Positions 40,841-49,195 of a DNA stretch of 64,000 bases are shown here, piece after piece. The translations under genes and the position numbers were made by a program. This stretch comes from Psychromonas ingrahamii 37. GTDB taxonomy: Bacteria > Pseudomonadota > Gammaproteobacteria > Enterobacterales > Psychromonadaceae. Location: assembly GCF_000015285.1 (NCBI RefSeq), contig NC_008709.1, positions 2,604,001 through 2,668,000 on the forward strand, in the 5' to 3' direction. The notes under the pieces were generated by a model. That model worked only from the letters and a program-made list of their open reading frames with translations, made no database searches and was not told where the DNA came from. The first letter of the stretch is position 1, and each line of letters begins with the position of its first letter.

Positions 40841-41092
40841 CTAACCTCCCGTGACAGGAGGAAAAAATGCAACTTCATCACCACTATAAAGCGGGACATT
40901 ATCTGCCTGCATGGTTTGATTGACAGCAACCATTAATGATCCTTTTGAAAGCACTGACAAGTAGTTGCTATCAAGCGATTTCAAGTTTTTAAGCAGGGTC
41001 GTCAAATCGTTATTTTCAGCGCTCGGCAGCTGTAGTCCACTGACGCCTAACTGATCACGTATTTGTGCAAAAAATAAAACGTTAATCATCAA
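40841..41092 (-). CDS. moaD: Molybdopterin synthase sulfur carrier MoaD
   Basis: 83 residues, ubiquitin-like fold, ending in VTGG, the C-terminal Gly-Gly that becomes the thiocarboxylate. ALSKG..LMVAVNQ and GDEVAFFPPVTGG are typical. AAGGAA precedes the ATG. Directly followed by moaE. Confidence 0.94.
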   Translation of the reverse strand: MMINVLFFAQIRDQLGVSGLQLPSAENNDLTTLLKNLKSLDSNYLSVLSKGSLMVAVNQTMQADNVPLYSGDEVAFFPPVTGG

Positions 41093-41102
41093 AATTCCTT
41101 AT

Positions 41103-41582
41103 TCACTGGGATGTAAAGTGCCCTGATTTACCACCGGTTTTTTCAAGCAGTTTGACCTGAGTTATCACCATATCTTTTTGTATCGCTTTACACATATCAT
41201 AAATCGTTAATGCGGCCACGGATGCGGCCGTCAAAGCTTCCATTTCAACCCCTGTTTTGCCGCTTAACTTACATAAGCTTTGAATACGCACACGGTTAAA
41301 TTCAGGCTCTGCCACCAACTCTACCTCTACTTTAGTTAGCGCTAAAGGGTGACAAAGTGGGATAATATCAGATGTTTTTTTTGCCGCCATAATGCCGGCA
41401 ATACGGGCAGTGGCAAAAACATCACCCTTATGGTGTTGCCCGTTCAAAATTAATGCCAGGGTTTCAGCTTTCATTTCCACATAGGCCTGCGCGATGGCTT
41501 GACGCTGTGTGGTGTTTTTGTCCGTTACATCAACCATATTGGCTTTGCCGTCTTGATTAATGTGGGTAAATAAATGAGTCAT
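41103..41582 (-). CDS. moaC: Cyclic pyranopterin monophosphate synthase MoaC
   Basis: 159 residues. Motifs [65 protein letters not shown] and the closing KTGGKSGH are those of MoaC. Converts the MoaA product to precursor Z. AAGGTAA precedes the ATG. A 14-bp inverted repeat lies between moaB and this gene. Confidence 0.96.
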   Translation of the reverse strand: MTHLFTHINQDGKANMVDVTDKNTTQRQAIAQAYVEMKAETLALILNGQHHKGDVFATARIAGIMAAKKTSDIIPLCHPLALTKVEVELVAEPEFNRVRIQSLCKLSGKTGVEMEALTAASVAALTIYDMCKAIQKDMVITQVKLLEKTGGKSGHFTSQ

Positions 41583-41654
41583 AAGTTACCTTCTAAGTAA
41601 TGGCTTATAAGTGTTCGAACATGCAAATCAACACTACGTTTATCTATTATATTA

Positions 41655-41694
41655 ATAGTTAGAAACATTAAATTGTAAAGATGTTTCTAACTAT
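41655..41694. repeat. Perfect 14-bp inverted repeat between moaB and moaC
   Basis: ATAGTTAGAAACAT (41655-41668) and ATGTTTCTAACTAT (41681-41694) flank a 12-base loop, 10 bases after the moaB stop and 72 before moaC. There is no T-run. It may be an operator, an attenuating hairpin or a processing site that splits the block. Confidence 0.85.
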
Positions 41695-41704
41695 GTTCAC
41701 CGAC

Positions 41705-42220
41705 TTAAAGACCAATATGGGGCATAAAATTACAGGGTTTATGCTGAGAGTTTAACTGTTCAACAATTATTTTCGACCAGGCGGTTTTACAGGCCCCGGT
41801 AGAGCCCGGCATACAGAAAATAACCGTCTTATTGGCAAAACCCGCCACTGCCCGACTTTGAATAGTCGATGAACCAATTTCCTGATAGGACACATGGCGA
41901 AAAAGTTCACCAAAACCTTCAACCTCTTTGTCAAATAAAACCGCTACCGCTTCAGGGGTGGTATCGCGAGAAGTAAAACCAGTGCCGCCGGTGATTAATA
42001 CAGCTTCAATTTCCGGATCGGCAATCCAATTCGAGACAATGGCACGAATTTTATAGAGATCATCAATAACAATCTTTTTATCCGCCAGTAAATGGCCTGC
42101 TTGTTGTAATGCTTGAGCAAGGTAACCGCCCGAGGTATCGGTTTCTTCATTACGCGTATCAGAAACGGTTAATACAGCCATCTTTGCGGCTTTAAATGCT
42201 TGTGTTGAAAGGTGACTCAT
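41705..42220 (-). CDS. moaB: Molybdenum cofactor biosynthesis protein MoaB
   Basis: 171 residues of the MogA/MoaB adenylyltransferase-like fold: VLTVSDTRNEETDTSGGYLA, TGGTGFTSRDTTPEAV and FCMPGSTGACKTAW. These proteins act in molybdopterin adenylation before metal insertion. AAGGAA precedes the ATG, and only two bases separate it from mobA. Confidence 0.94.
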   Translation of the reverse strand: MSHLSTQAFKAAKMAVLTVSDTRNEETDTSGGYLAQALQQAGHLLADKKIVIDDLYKIRAIVSNWIADPEIEAVLITGGTGFTSRDTTPEAVAVLFDKEVEGFGELFRHVSYQEIGSSTIQSRAVAGFANKTVIFCMPGSTGACKTAWSKIIVEQLNSQHKPCNFMPHIGL

Positions 42221-42222
42221 CT

Positions 42223-42810
42223 TTATTCCTTAGTATTTTGCAGTTGTTGATGGATTTCCAGACAGCTTAACCATTGATCCGGGGTATTACTATTATGGAA
42301 TCTGCAATCCTGCTGTTTTATAATATTAACCGGTTGTATTTTGAGTGTGTTAAGCAAGCAGTAAAGAGAGCGATCTTTTTTCTGCGCTGAAGCTAACGTT
42401 TCTGTCAGATGATTTTTGAGTGATAAAGTGAGCGGTAATATCATTGGAAATATCGCCCGTTCATAAAATACTCCCTGCGGGTGTGTTTTAAATTCGAACA
42501 ATAAACCAGCACATTGCGGTTCGCCCATTAAGGGCATATCGACGGGTAAAATAAACAAAGCATCGTAATCCTCATAAAGTGCTTCAACACAGGCATGTAA
42601 CCCGCCAATAGGTCCGCACTGCGGATAAATATCTGTAATACAGTAGAAATCAGGATAAAAACCACTGACAAAGGTTTTATCAAGATCAAGACCTTCGAGC
42701 AAAACAACAGCACGTGCTAATAATGTTTGCTGCGCTAATTGTAACTTTGCTTTATCCTGCCCCATTCGGGAAGACAGTCCACCCGCTAACACAATGCCTG
42801 CAATTTTCAA
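42223..42810 (-). CDS. mobA: Molybdenum cofactor guanylyltransferase MobA
   Basis: About 195 residues. The nucleotide-binding motif is VLAGGLSSRMGQDKAKL, with CGPIGGLHACVEAL and LPVDMPLM. It attaches GMP to Moco to give the MGD form that NapA requires. The start is uncertain: the frame is open from TTG 42831, but that codon lies within the T-run of the preceding terminator. TTG 42810 gives MKIAGIVLAGG, with GGTGGA about ten bases upstream, and fits the family better. No ATG is available in this region. Confidence 0.88.
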   Translation of the reverse strand: MKIAGIVLAGGLSSRMGQDKAKLQLAQQTLLARAVVLLEGLDLDKTFVSGFYPDFYCITDIYPQCGPIGGLHACVEALYEDYDALFILPVDMPLMGEPQCAGLLFEFKTHPQGVFYERAIFPMILPLTLSLKNHLTETLASAQKKDRSLYCLLNTLKIQPVNIIKQQDCRFHNSNTPDQWLSCLEIHQQLQNTKE

Positions 42811-42829
42811 TCTATCATATCCACCAGCC

Positions 42830-42856
42830 AAAAAAAAAGAGCATAAATGCTCTTTT
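42830..42856 (-). terminator. Rho-independent terminator between napC and mobA
   Basis: On the minus strand AAAAGAGCAT-TT-ATGCTCTTTT continues into further Ts, 46 bases after the napC stop. It should end most nap transcripts and leave mobA downstream to read-through or another promoter. Confidence 0.88.
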
Positions 42857-42902
42857 ACGGGTCCTGTAGTATACTCCCATAAAAATCAGAAATATAACTT
42901 GA

Positions 42903-43478
42903 TTACCACCCTTCTATGCCCTCCATATTTGGTAGTCTGTGGGCAATACCTTTATGGCAGTCAACACAGGTTTTTTCGCCAGACGCCAGGGCCGTAGAGT
43001 GTGGTTTTCTGCTGCGAGTACCTTGTTCACTGAAATCCATAAAATCAAATTCATGGCAGTTCCGACATTCTTGAGAGTCGTTTTCTTTCATTCGATGCCA
43101 TTCACGATTTGCCAAGTAACCCCTTCTAGCTCGAAATTTTTCTTCAGTATCAATGGTTCCCATGGCAAAAGCGACTAACTCTTTAGATGCTTGAACTTTA
43201 CGGATAATTTTGTCAGTCCAGTTATGCGGCACATGACAGTCGGAACAAATTGCACGTACGCCTGAACGGTTAGCGTAGTGGATAGTTTCTTTGATTTCTT
43301 TGACAATGGGCGCATGACAACTTGAACAAAATGCTTCCGTATTAGTCGCCTCCATGCCCGTATTAAAACCACCCCAGAAAATCACCCCGCCTAAAAAACC
43401 AATCAACAGGATAAATCCCATCGCGGCAGAAGAGGGTGATTTCATAATGGTCCATAACCGTTTCAATAAATTTAGCAT
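42903..43478 (-). CDS. napC: Tetrahaem c-type cytochrome NapC
   Basis: 191 residues. A single N-terminal TM anchor (about 15-38) and four CxxCH sites: CSSCH, CSDCH, CRNCH, CVDCH. It carries electrons from the quinol pool to NapB/NapA in the periplasm. AGGAG lies about ten bases before the ATG. Fifth and last gene of the nap operon. Confidence 0.95.
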   Translation of the reverse strand: MLNLLKRLWTIMKSPSSAAMGFILLIGFLGGVIFWGGFNTGMEATNTEAFCSSCHAPIVKEIKETIHYANRSGVRAICSDCHVPHNWTDKIIRKVQASKELVAFAMGTIDTEEKFRARRGYLANREWHRMKENDSQECRNCHEFDFMDFSEQGTRSRKPHSTALASGEKTCVDCHKGIAHRLPNMEGIEGW

Positions 43479-43496
43479 AAGTAGTTTGCTCCTAAC

Positions 43497-43961
43497 TTAC
43501 TGTAGCGAGTCAACGGGTCGGAAAGTATTTCCCACCAAGGGTCTAGCATCTGCTTGAGTAACATGGCATTGTAAGCAGAAATAACGACGCGGTGATACAT
43601 CGGATAAAGTGGTGCCCTCACGTGTTTCAAAATGGGTGACACTGATTTTTGTTGCACCCATTGCCCCCGCATTTTTAAAACTGTGGCAGGATAAACATTT
43701 ATTGGCGTTCAGATTAACCTGGTAGCCGCGGGTAGTATGAGGAATAACAGGGGGTTGTTGCACATAGTTTCGATCGACTGTTGAATGATCTCTCGGTACG
43801 CGTTTCATCGCTTCTGATTTATTGACTTCTGAAATTTGCTGGTAACCCCGTAGCGAAGTAAGTCCCCCATTATCGGTTTGCATTACCTCCCCTGCACTCC
43901 ATACGGATGTACTAAGAACAAAGATACCTAAAGCCACAATCCCGGTCAGACATTTTTTCAT
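43497..43961 (-). CDS. napB: Dihaem cytochrome c NapB
   Basis: 154 residues with a Sec signal peptide (MKKCLTGIVALGIFVLST, cleavage near VWSA). Two haem sites: CLSCH and CLQCH. Electron-transfer subunit of the periplasmic nitrate reductase. ATG 43961 was chosen since GGAGA stands about five bases before it and the signal peptide then starts normally. Confidence 0.94.
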   Translation of the reverse strand: MKKCLTGIVALGIFVLSTSVWSAGEVMQTDNGGLTSLRGYQQISEVNKSEAMKRVPRDHSTVDRNYVQQPPVIPHTTRGYQVNLNANKCLSCHSFKNAGAMGATKISVTHFETREGTTLSDVSPRRYFCLQCHVTQADARPLVGNTFRPVDSLQ

Positions 43962-44072
43962 AACTTTCTCCATCCTGCTGTTAATGCTAAATAACAACGA
44001 AGAATTTAAATATTTTACGGCACCAAAACAGATTTTTTCTGGAAATTGGAAATGAATGCCGTAACGCGCGAA

Positions 44073-46568
44073 TTAAACTTTCTTAGTAATTTTCACTGCA
44101 CATTTTTTGTAATCCGTTTGTTTCGACAGCGGATCCGTTGCATCAAGTGTAATTTTATTCACTAACTGCTTCGCATCAAACCAGGGCATAAAGACTAAAC
44201 CTCGAGGGGGCCGATTTCGGCCGCGGGTTTCAACACGAGAAGTTAACTCACCACGACGTGAAGCCAGTACAATCTCATCACCACGTCGGACACCCCGTGC
44301 TGTAGCATCATCTGGGTGCATAAACACCACTGCATCAGGAAATGCTTTATAAAGTTCGGGTACACGACGGGTCATGGATCCTGAATGCCAATGTTCTAAT
44401 ACACGACCGGTGCTTAACCACAGGTCGTACTCTTGATCGGGTGATTCAGCGGGTGGCTCATAGGGCAGTGCGAAAATAACCGCTTTCTTATCCGGATGGC
44501 CATAGAACTGAACTTCACTGCCTTTTTCGACATAGGGGTCGTACCCTTCACGGAAACGCCACAGGGTTTCTTTGCCGTTAACAACCGGCCAACGCAGACC
44601 ACGCGCTTCATGATACTGATCAAAAGGCGCTAAATCATGACCGTGACCACGTCCAAATGAAGCGTATTCTTCAAACAAACCTTTTTGAATGTAGAAGCCA
44701 AAATCACGCGCTTCGTCATTTAATCGCTCGTCAGCTACTTCGTCTAAACCAAAAGCATCTACCTGACCATTTTTATAAAGCACATCAAATAAAGTTTCCC
44801 CCCTCACTTCCGGCATTTTTGCGATCAGATCTTCCGTCCAAACTTCTTCAATTTTAAAACGTTTAGAAAATTCAACTAATTGCCATAAATCAGATTTTGC
44901 ACCTTCGGGTGCTTTAACTTGTTGATGCCAGAATTGAGTACGACGTTCGGCATTGCCATAAGCGCCCTCTTTTTCCACCCACATCGCAGTCGGTAAAATA
45001 AGGTCCCCCATTTGCGCAGTAACAGTCGGGTAAGGGTCTGACACTACAATAAAATTTTCCGGATTACGGTAACCTGGAATAATTTCTTCATTAATATTGG
45101 CACCCGCCTGCACGTTGTTATTACACATCACCCAGTAAGCATTTAACTTACTGTCTTTGAGCATACGGTTTTGTAATACAGCGTGATAGCCGGGTTTAGG
45201 TTCTATTGTACCTTCCGGCAGTTTCCATAATTTTTCGGCAATGGCACGATGTTTAGGATTTGCCACCACTAAATCAGCAGGTAGACGGTGAGAGAATGTA
45301 CCCACTTCACGTGCGGTACCGCAAGCTGAGGGTTGACCTGTTAATGAGAAGGGTCCGGATCCTGGTTTAGAAATTTTACCGGTTAACAGATGCACGTTAT
45401 ACATTAAGTTATTTGCCCAAACACCACGAGTATGTTGATTGAACCCCATGGTCCAATATGAAACGACCTTCTTAGCCGGATCAGCGTAGACTTTGGCCAA
45501 TTCAATCAATTTTTCAGCAGGGACACCTGACATTTTAACGGCATAATCAACATCAAATTCAGAAACATACTCGGCAAACTCTTCAAAGGTTATCGGCGAC
45601 GACGCACCAGAATCCGGATTTTCAGCGGCTTTTTGTAAAGGATCAGTAGGCCGTAAACCATAACCAATGTCCGTGACACCTTTTCGGAAATTGGTATGTT
45701 TTTCAATAAAATCTTTATCCACCGCATCATTTTGAATAATGTAGTTGGCAATAAAGTTTAAGATCGCCAAATCAGATTGTGGCGTAAAGATCATGCCATT
45801 ATCTGCCAATTCAAATGAACGGTGTGTGTAAGTAGACAACACGTGCACACTGACATCGGGGTTGCTTAAACGGCGATCGGCTAAACGCGACCAAAGAATA
45901 GGATGCATCTCCGCCATGTTAGATCCCCACAGCACAAACACATCGGCATTTTCAAGGTCGTCATAACAGCCCATCGGCTCATCAATACCGAAAGTGCGCA
46001 TAAAACCACCCACCGCAGAAGCCATACAATGGCGCGCGTTTGGATCTAAATTATTGGTACGGAAACCCGCTTTCATTAGTTTAGAAGCAGCGTACCCTTC
46101 CCATAAAGTCCATTGACCTGAACCGAACATCCCCACCGCTGTGGGTCCTTTTTTCTTCAAAGCATCTTTAAACTTGTCAGCCATAATATCAAAAGCAGCA
46201 TCCCATGAAACAGGTTCAAACTGGCCATTTTTATCATATACACCCTCGGTCATACGCAGTAAGGGAGTAGTAAGACGATCCTTGCCATACATGATTTTTG
46301 ACAGGAAATAACCCTTTACGCAATTTAGTCCTTTATTGACCGGTGATTCAGGATCCCCTTGTGTTGCAACCACCCGGCCATGTTGTGTACCGACCAATAC
46401 ACTGCAGCCTGTACCGCAGAATCTGCAGGGCGCTTTTTCCCATTTTATTTTTGTTAAATCTTGACTTGCAATTAAATTACTCGCTGTTGCTGGTAATGCA
46501 ATACCAGCAACAGCAGCGGCTGATGCGGCAGCCTGCGCTTTCATAAATTCACGTCTCGTAAATTTCAT
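44073..46568 (-). CDS. napA: Periplasmic nitrate reductase catalytic subunit NapA
   Basis: 831 residues, the usual length. A Tat signal ([20 protein letters not shown]) directs export of the folded enzyme. The [4Fe-4S] motif is [13 protein letters not shown] with the fourth Cys in GLNCVKGYF. The Mo-ligating Cys is in [18 protein letters not shown]. It binds bis-MGD and reduces nitrate to nitrite. GGGGAAG precedes the ATG. It depends on NapD for maturation and on the moa/mob products encoded nearby. Confidence 0.98.
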   Translation of the reverse strand: MKFTRREFMKAQAAASAAAVAGIALPATASNLIASQDLTKIKWEKAPCRFCGTGCSVLVGTQHGRVVATQGDPESPVNKGLNCVKGYFLSKIMYGKDRLTTPLLRMTEGVYDKNGQFEPVSWDAAFDIMADKFKDALKKKGPTAVGMFGSGQWTLWEGYAASKLMKAGFRTNNLDPNARHCMASAVGGFMRTFGIDEPMGCYDDLENADVFVLWGSNMAEMHPILWSRLADRRLSNPDVSVHVLSTYTHRSFELADNGMIFTPQSDLAILNFIANYIIQNDAVDKDFIEKHTNFRKGVTDIGYGLRPTDPLQKAAENPDSGASSPITFEEFAEYVSEFDVDYAVKMSGVPAEKLIELAKVYADPAKKVVSYWTMGFNQHTRGVWANNLMYNVHLLTGKISKPGSGPFSLTGQPSACGTAREVGTFSHRLPADLVVANPKHRAIAEKLWKLPEGTIEPKPGYHAVLQNRMLKDSKLNAYWVMCNNNVQAGANINEEIIPGYRNPENFIVVSDPYPTVTAQMGDLILPTAMWVEKEGAYGNAERRTQFWHQQVKAPEGAKSDLWQLVEFSKRFKIEEVWTEDLIAKMPEVRGETLFDVLYKNGQVDAFGLDEVADERLNDEARDFGFYIQKGLFEEYASFGRGHGHDLAPFDQYHEARGLRWPVVNGKETLWRFREGYDPYVEKGSEVQFYGHPDKKAVIFALPYEPPAESPDQEYDLWLSTGRVLEHWHSGSMTRRVPELYKAFPDAVVFMHPDDATARGVRRGDEIVLASRRGELTSRVETRGRNRPPRGLVFMPWFDAKQLVNKITLDATDPLSKQTDYKKCAVKITKKV

Positions 46569-46629
46569 GTTGCTTCCCCACTATTTGATGAAACCAAATG
46601 ATTTAATTGAGTTTCCACTGATTAATCAA

Positions 46630-46890
46630 TTAAGACTCAGATTCTAATGTTTCAAATTCATGATAGACAAGACCGGTACTAAGCACCCCGTCTAACGCAT
46701 TTATGGTATCAATCGCTTCCATAATAACGCGTTGATGAGGCGCTTCTAGCACCACCACCGCCTTACCAATCGGTGACATGGTGATTAATTCAGCACCATC
46801 TAATAAATTGATGCTTGTTTCTATTTCCTGCCGCTTTTCAGGCCTGATATGTACGATTAAACTCGATATATGCAATTCTTCCGTTTTCAT
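46630..46890 (-). CDS. napD: NapA maturation chaperone NapD
   Basis: 86 residues, the normal NapD size: HISSLIVHIRPEKRQEIE, GKAVVVLEA, INALDGVLSTGLVYHEFE. Binds the NapA twin-arginine signal. The start at 46890 overlaps the napF stop as ATGA and has AAGGAAT upstream; an upstream frame extension is not needed. Confidence 0.93.
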   Translation of the reverse strand: MKTEELHISSLIVHIRPEKRQEIETSINLLDGAELITMSPIGKAVVVLEAPHQRVIMEAIDTINALDGVLSTGLVYHEFETLESES

Positions 46891-47366
46891 TCTAATTCCT
46901 TTATAAGGACAGATGCAGTTGGACAAGGTGCCATGCAGGCGCCACAACCAGTACATAAATCAAGGTTAATTTGAGGGACAGCACTTAACCCTATTTGGAA
47001 AGTGAGTGCCTGCGCTTCACAACTTTCACTGCAGCTGCGGCAATAGACATTTTCATAGGCTAAACATGATTCGTCGATCTGGGCTTTTTTTAACCAGGGT
47101 GGTTGTTTTGTAGAGATAAAAATCTGTTCATCGCAAATTTCAGCACATTGCCCGCAGAAAGAGCATTCACCAACAGTAAAATCAATATTGGGGTAACCAC
47201 CATCACCCTTGACGATAATTTTTTCCGGGCAAGCGGTTATGCAATCGCCACATTGTGTACAATTTTTCAAAAATAAATCTACATTCGAAATCCAGGGTAA
47301 TAAATTATTAACCGTCACTTTGTCATTATTTTTAAATAATCTTCTTTTACTATTATCAAATTTCAC
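46887..47366 (-). CDS. napF: Ferredoxin-type protein NapF
   Basis: 159 residues with three 4Fe-4S clusters: CTQCGDCITACP, CSFCGQCAEIC and CTGCGACMAPCP, plus a CRSCSESC segment. Cytoplasmic helper in NapA maturation. It starts with GTG, AAGG about nine bases away. First gene of napFDABC; no napE, napG or napH is present. FNR-type control is indicated by the palindrome about 100 bases upstream. Confidence 0.93.
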   Translation of the reverse strand: MKFDNSKRRLFKNNDKVTVNNLLPWISNVDLFLKNCTQCGDCITACPEKIIVKGDGGYPNIDFTVGECSFCGQCAEICDEQIFISTKQPPWLKKAQIDESCLAYENVYCRSCSESCEAQALTFQIGLSAVPQINLDLCTGCGACMAPCPTASVLIKELE

Positions 47367-47462
47367 TAAAAAACCTTATTTATTATATGGTTATTACCTA
47401 ATGATCTATTATTAAATAAAATAAACGATTGAGAAAAATAATCTTTACAGACCTGATCACTA

Positions 47463-47476
47463 TTGATTTAGATCAA
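47463..47476 (-). promoter_or_regulatory. FNR-binding site upstream of napF
   Basis: TTGATTTAGATCAA is a perfect match to the FNR consensus TTGAT-N4-ATCAA. Its centre, at about 47469.5, would put an activated class II start near 47428, and TATTTT on the minus strand at 47440-47435 is then a suitable -10. Anaerobic induction of nap follows from this. Confidence 0.8.
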
Positions 47477-47540
47477 AAACTGAATTTCAAAGAAGAGAAG
47501 CTGATCACGTTTTGACGCTATTATTTTTTTAAAAGATTTT

Positions 47541-47655
47541 GTTGTCTGTTTTTTGAGAGGCTTGGTTATCTATTTTTTAGGGGAGCTGTTGTATTTTCTT
47601 AGAGGCCTGATTATCTGTTTTTTAGAGGTTTGGTTATCTGTTTTTAGAAGAGCTG
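47541..47655. repeat. Five imperfect 21-24-bp tandem repeats between moaA and napF
   Basis: Units begin at 47541, 47565, 47589, 47610 and 47633. The fourth and fifth are nearest the consensus (TTATCTGTTTTTTAGAGG, TTATCTGTTTTTAGAAGAG). They are T-rich on the plus strand, occupy untranslated sequence upstream of the FNR site, and do not resemble a known regulator site. Confidence 0.8.
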
Positions 47656-47805
47656 CTGTCTTTATTGTACAAACCCTGTTCCATTTAACTGTCGTTATCA
47701 TTTTAATACTTTAAATTACAAAGCATTAAGCATAAATAAAGCGAACAATCATTATTCGGAACAGAGCCCCTTGGGACATATTATGATTATGCTAACAATC
47801 CAAGT

Positions 47806-48789
47806 TTAACCGCCAATTGATGCAAGGTGCGGCGTTCCTCCCGATTCTCCATCTGCCAAATAATGACTCACTTTTTTGCTTTTCAGTGATTCTACTATTC
47901 GTTGTTTAAGCTTTTCTTTATCTGCAGATGTTCCTAAAAGATCCCGTAAATCAACTCCTTCTTCACCGAATAAACACAAATGCAGCCGACCTACCGATGA
48001 AACCCTTAAACGATTACAGCTTTTACAAAAATCTTTACTGTAGGGCATGATTAAACCAATCTCCCCCAGATAATCAGGATGGTAAAAAATTTGTGCAGGT
48101 CCGTCATGACTTAAGGACTGTTTTTGCGTCCAGCCATTTTCTAACAGATTTTGTTTAATCCATTCACCAGAAAGGTGATGTTTATTAAAGAATTCACCGT
48201 TATCTTCTGTCTGCATTAATTCAATAAAACGTAATTGAATGGGTTGATCTTTTATCCAGTTAATATACAAATCAATGTCAATATCATTAAGACCCTTCAT
48301 TAACACACTGTTAATCTTAACCTGTTTAAAACCCGCTTTGACCGAAGCATTGACGCCCTGCATGACTTTTTGAAATATATTTTTCCCGGTAATAAGGTGA
48401 AAAGTTTTTGCATCTAAGCTGTCGACGCTGACGTTAATCGAATCAAGACCAGCATCAAACCACGCTTGAGCATGACTGCTTAAATTGTAACCGTTAGTCG
48501 TAGTGGCTACTTTTTGGATGCCAGGGATAGTGGCAATGGCTTCAATTATTTTCGGAAAATCTTTGCGTAAAGCGGGTTCTCCACCTGTTATACGTACTTT
48601 TTTAGCACCCAGTTCGGCGAAAGCATTGACTAAGTTGGTTATCTCCTGCTTGCTCAAAAACTGTTTTTCATGGGTTCGCTGATATCCATCGGGCAGACAA
48701 TAATTACATTTAAAATTACAGACATCGGTTATCGACAGGCGTAAGTATTCAAACTTCCGATCGAAGTTATCAATAAGTTGTTGGCTCAT
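47806..48789 (-). CDS. moaA: GTP 3',8-cyclase MoaA
   Basis: 327 residues, radical-SAM enzyme starting Moco synthesis. SAM cluster CNFKCNYC, GGEPALRKDF, the second cluster Cys residues in CKSCNRLRVSSVGRLHLCLF, and the functional C-terminal Gly-Gly (ASIGG). ATG 48789 has AAGGAA upstream and agrees with the family start (MSQQLIDNFDRKFEYLRLSI). It heads the molybdenum block but is separated from napF by 439 bases, so it probably has its own promoter. Confidence 0.96.
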   Translation of the reverse strand: MSQQLIDNFDRKFEYLRLSITDVCNFKCNYCLPDGYQRTHEKQFLSKQEITNLVNAFAELGAKKVRITGGEPALRKDFPKIIEAIATIPGIQKVATTTNGYNLSSHAQAWFDAGLDSINVSVDSLDAKTFHLITGKNIFQKVMQGVNASVKAGFKQVKINSVLMKGLNDIDIDLYINWIKDQPIQLRFIELMQTEDNGEFFNKHHLSGEWIKQNLLENGWTQKQSLSHDGPAQIFYHPDYLGEIGLIMPYSKDFCKSCNRLRVSSVGRLHLCLFGEEGVDLRDLLGTSADKEKLKQRIVESLKSKKVSHYLADGESGGTPHLASIGG

Positions 48790-48885
48790 GTTAAGTTCCT
48801 TTCCAAATACGGGAGGCAAAGACATTTCTCTCTTTACCCTTCTTGCGCTGACCAAAATGTCAGACAAGCGGCTTAACAGACTTAT
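48790..48885 (-). promoter_or_regulatory. Candidate Moco RNA motif (riboswitch) in the moaA leader
   Basis: The minus-strand leader contains AAGCC, a hairpin CTTG-TC-TGAC..GTCA-GCG-CAAG, and GCCTCCCGTATTTGGAAAGG immediately before the start, where CCTCC can pair with the GGAAAGG ribosome site. This layout and 3' sequence agree with what I remember of the Moco RNA motif upstream of moaA in gammaproteobacteria. Not confirmed by a covariance model. Confidence 0.5.
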
Positions 48886-48889
48886 TTAC

Positions 48890-49195
48890 CTTAAAAAGGA
48901 AACTTAGTTTTATTAAGCTCGGAGCTGGTTTTAAAAAATGAGATTCATTTACCTTGGTAAATGAATCTGGAGACAGACAGTAAAATCTTATTTATTAATC
49001 ATAAAAAGATCTGCTGCGGTGATTTGCTTTTTTAGTTATACTTTATTTTTAAGCATATATATACATCTCCTGAACGACTCATCAACAATCGGTTATAAGA
49101 TCTATGATTAAATCATGCCATAAAAGTATGATAGAAATTCTGTTTAGTGCAGATATTTTTGTTAAAATGCTTTTTTTACTTTAACCGCGAAATAT
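48890..49195. other. Non-coding gap between divergent moaA and dinG
   Basis: AT-rich region that must carry both promoters. The short inverted repeat CATTTACC / GGTAAATG is visible about 48946-48963. No gene is supported. Confidence 0.4.

Noticed and set aside
46891-46956. 22-residue extension of NapD
   Set aside because: It is a shifted reading of the napF end; the ATGA overlap gives the normal NapD start.
47541-47655. CRISPR array
   Set aside because: Units are directly abutting, imperfect and T-rich with no unique spacers, and no cas gene is present.
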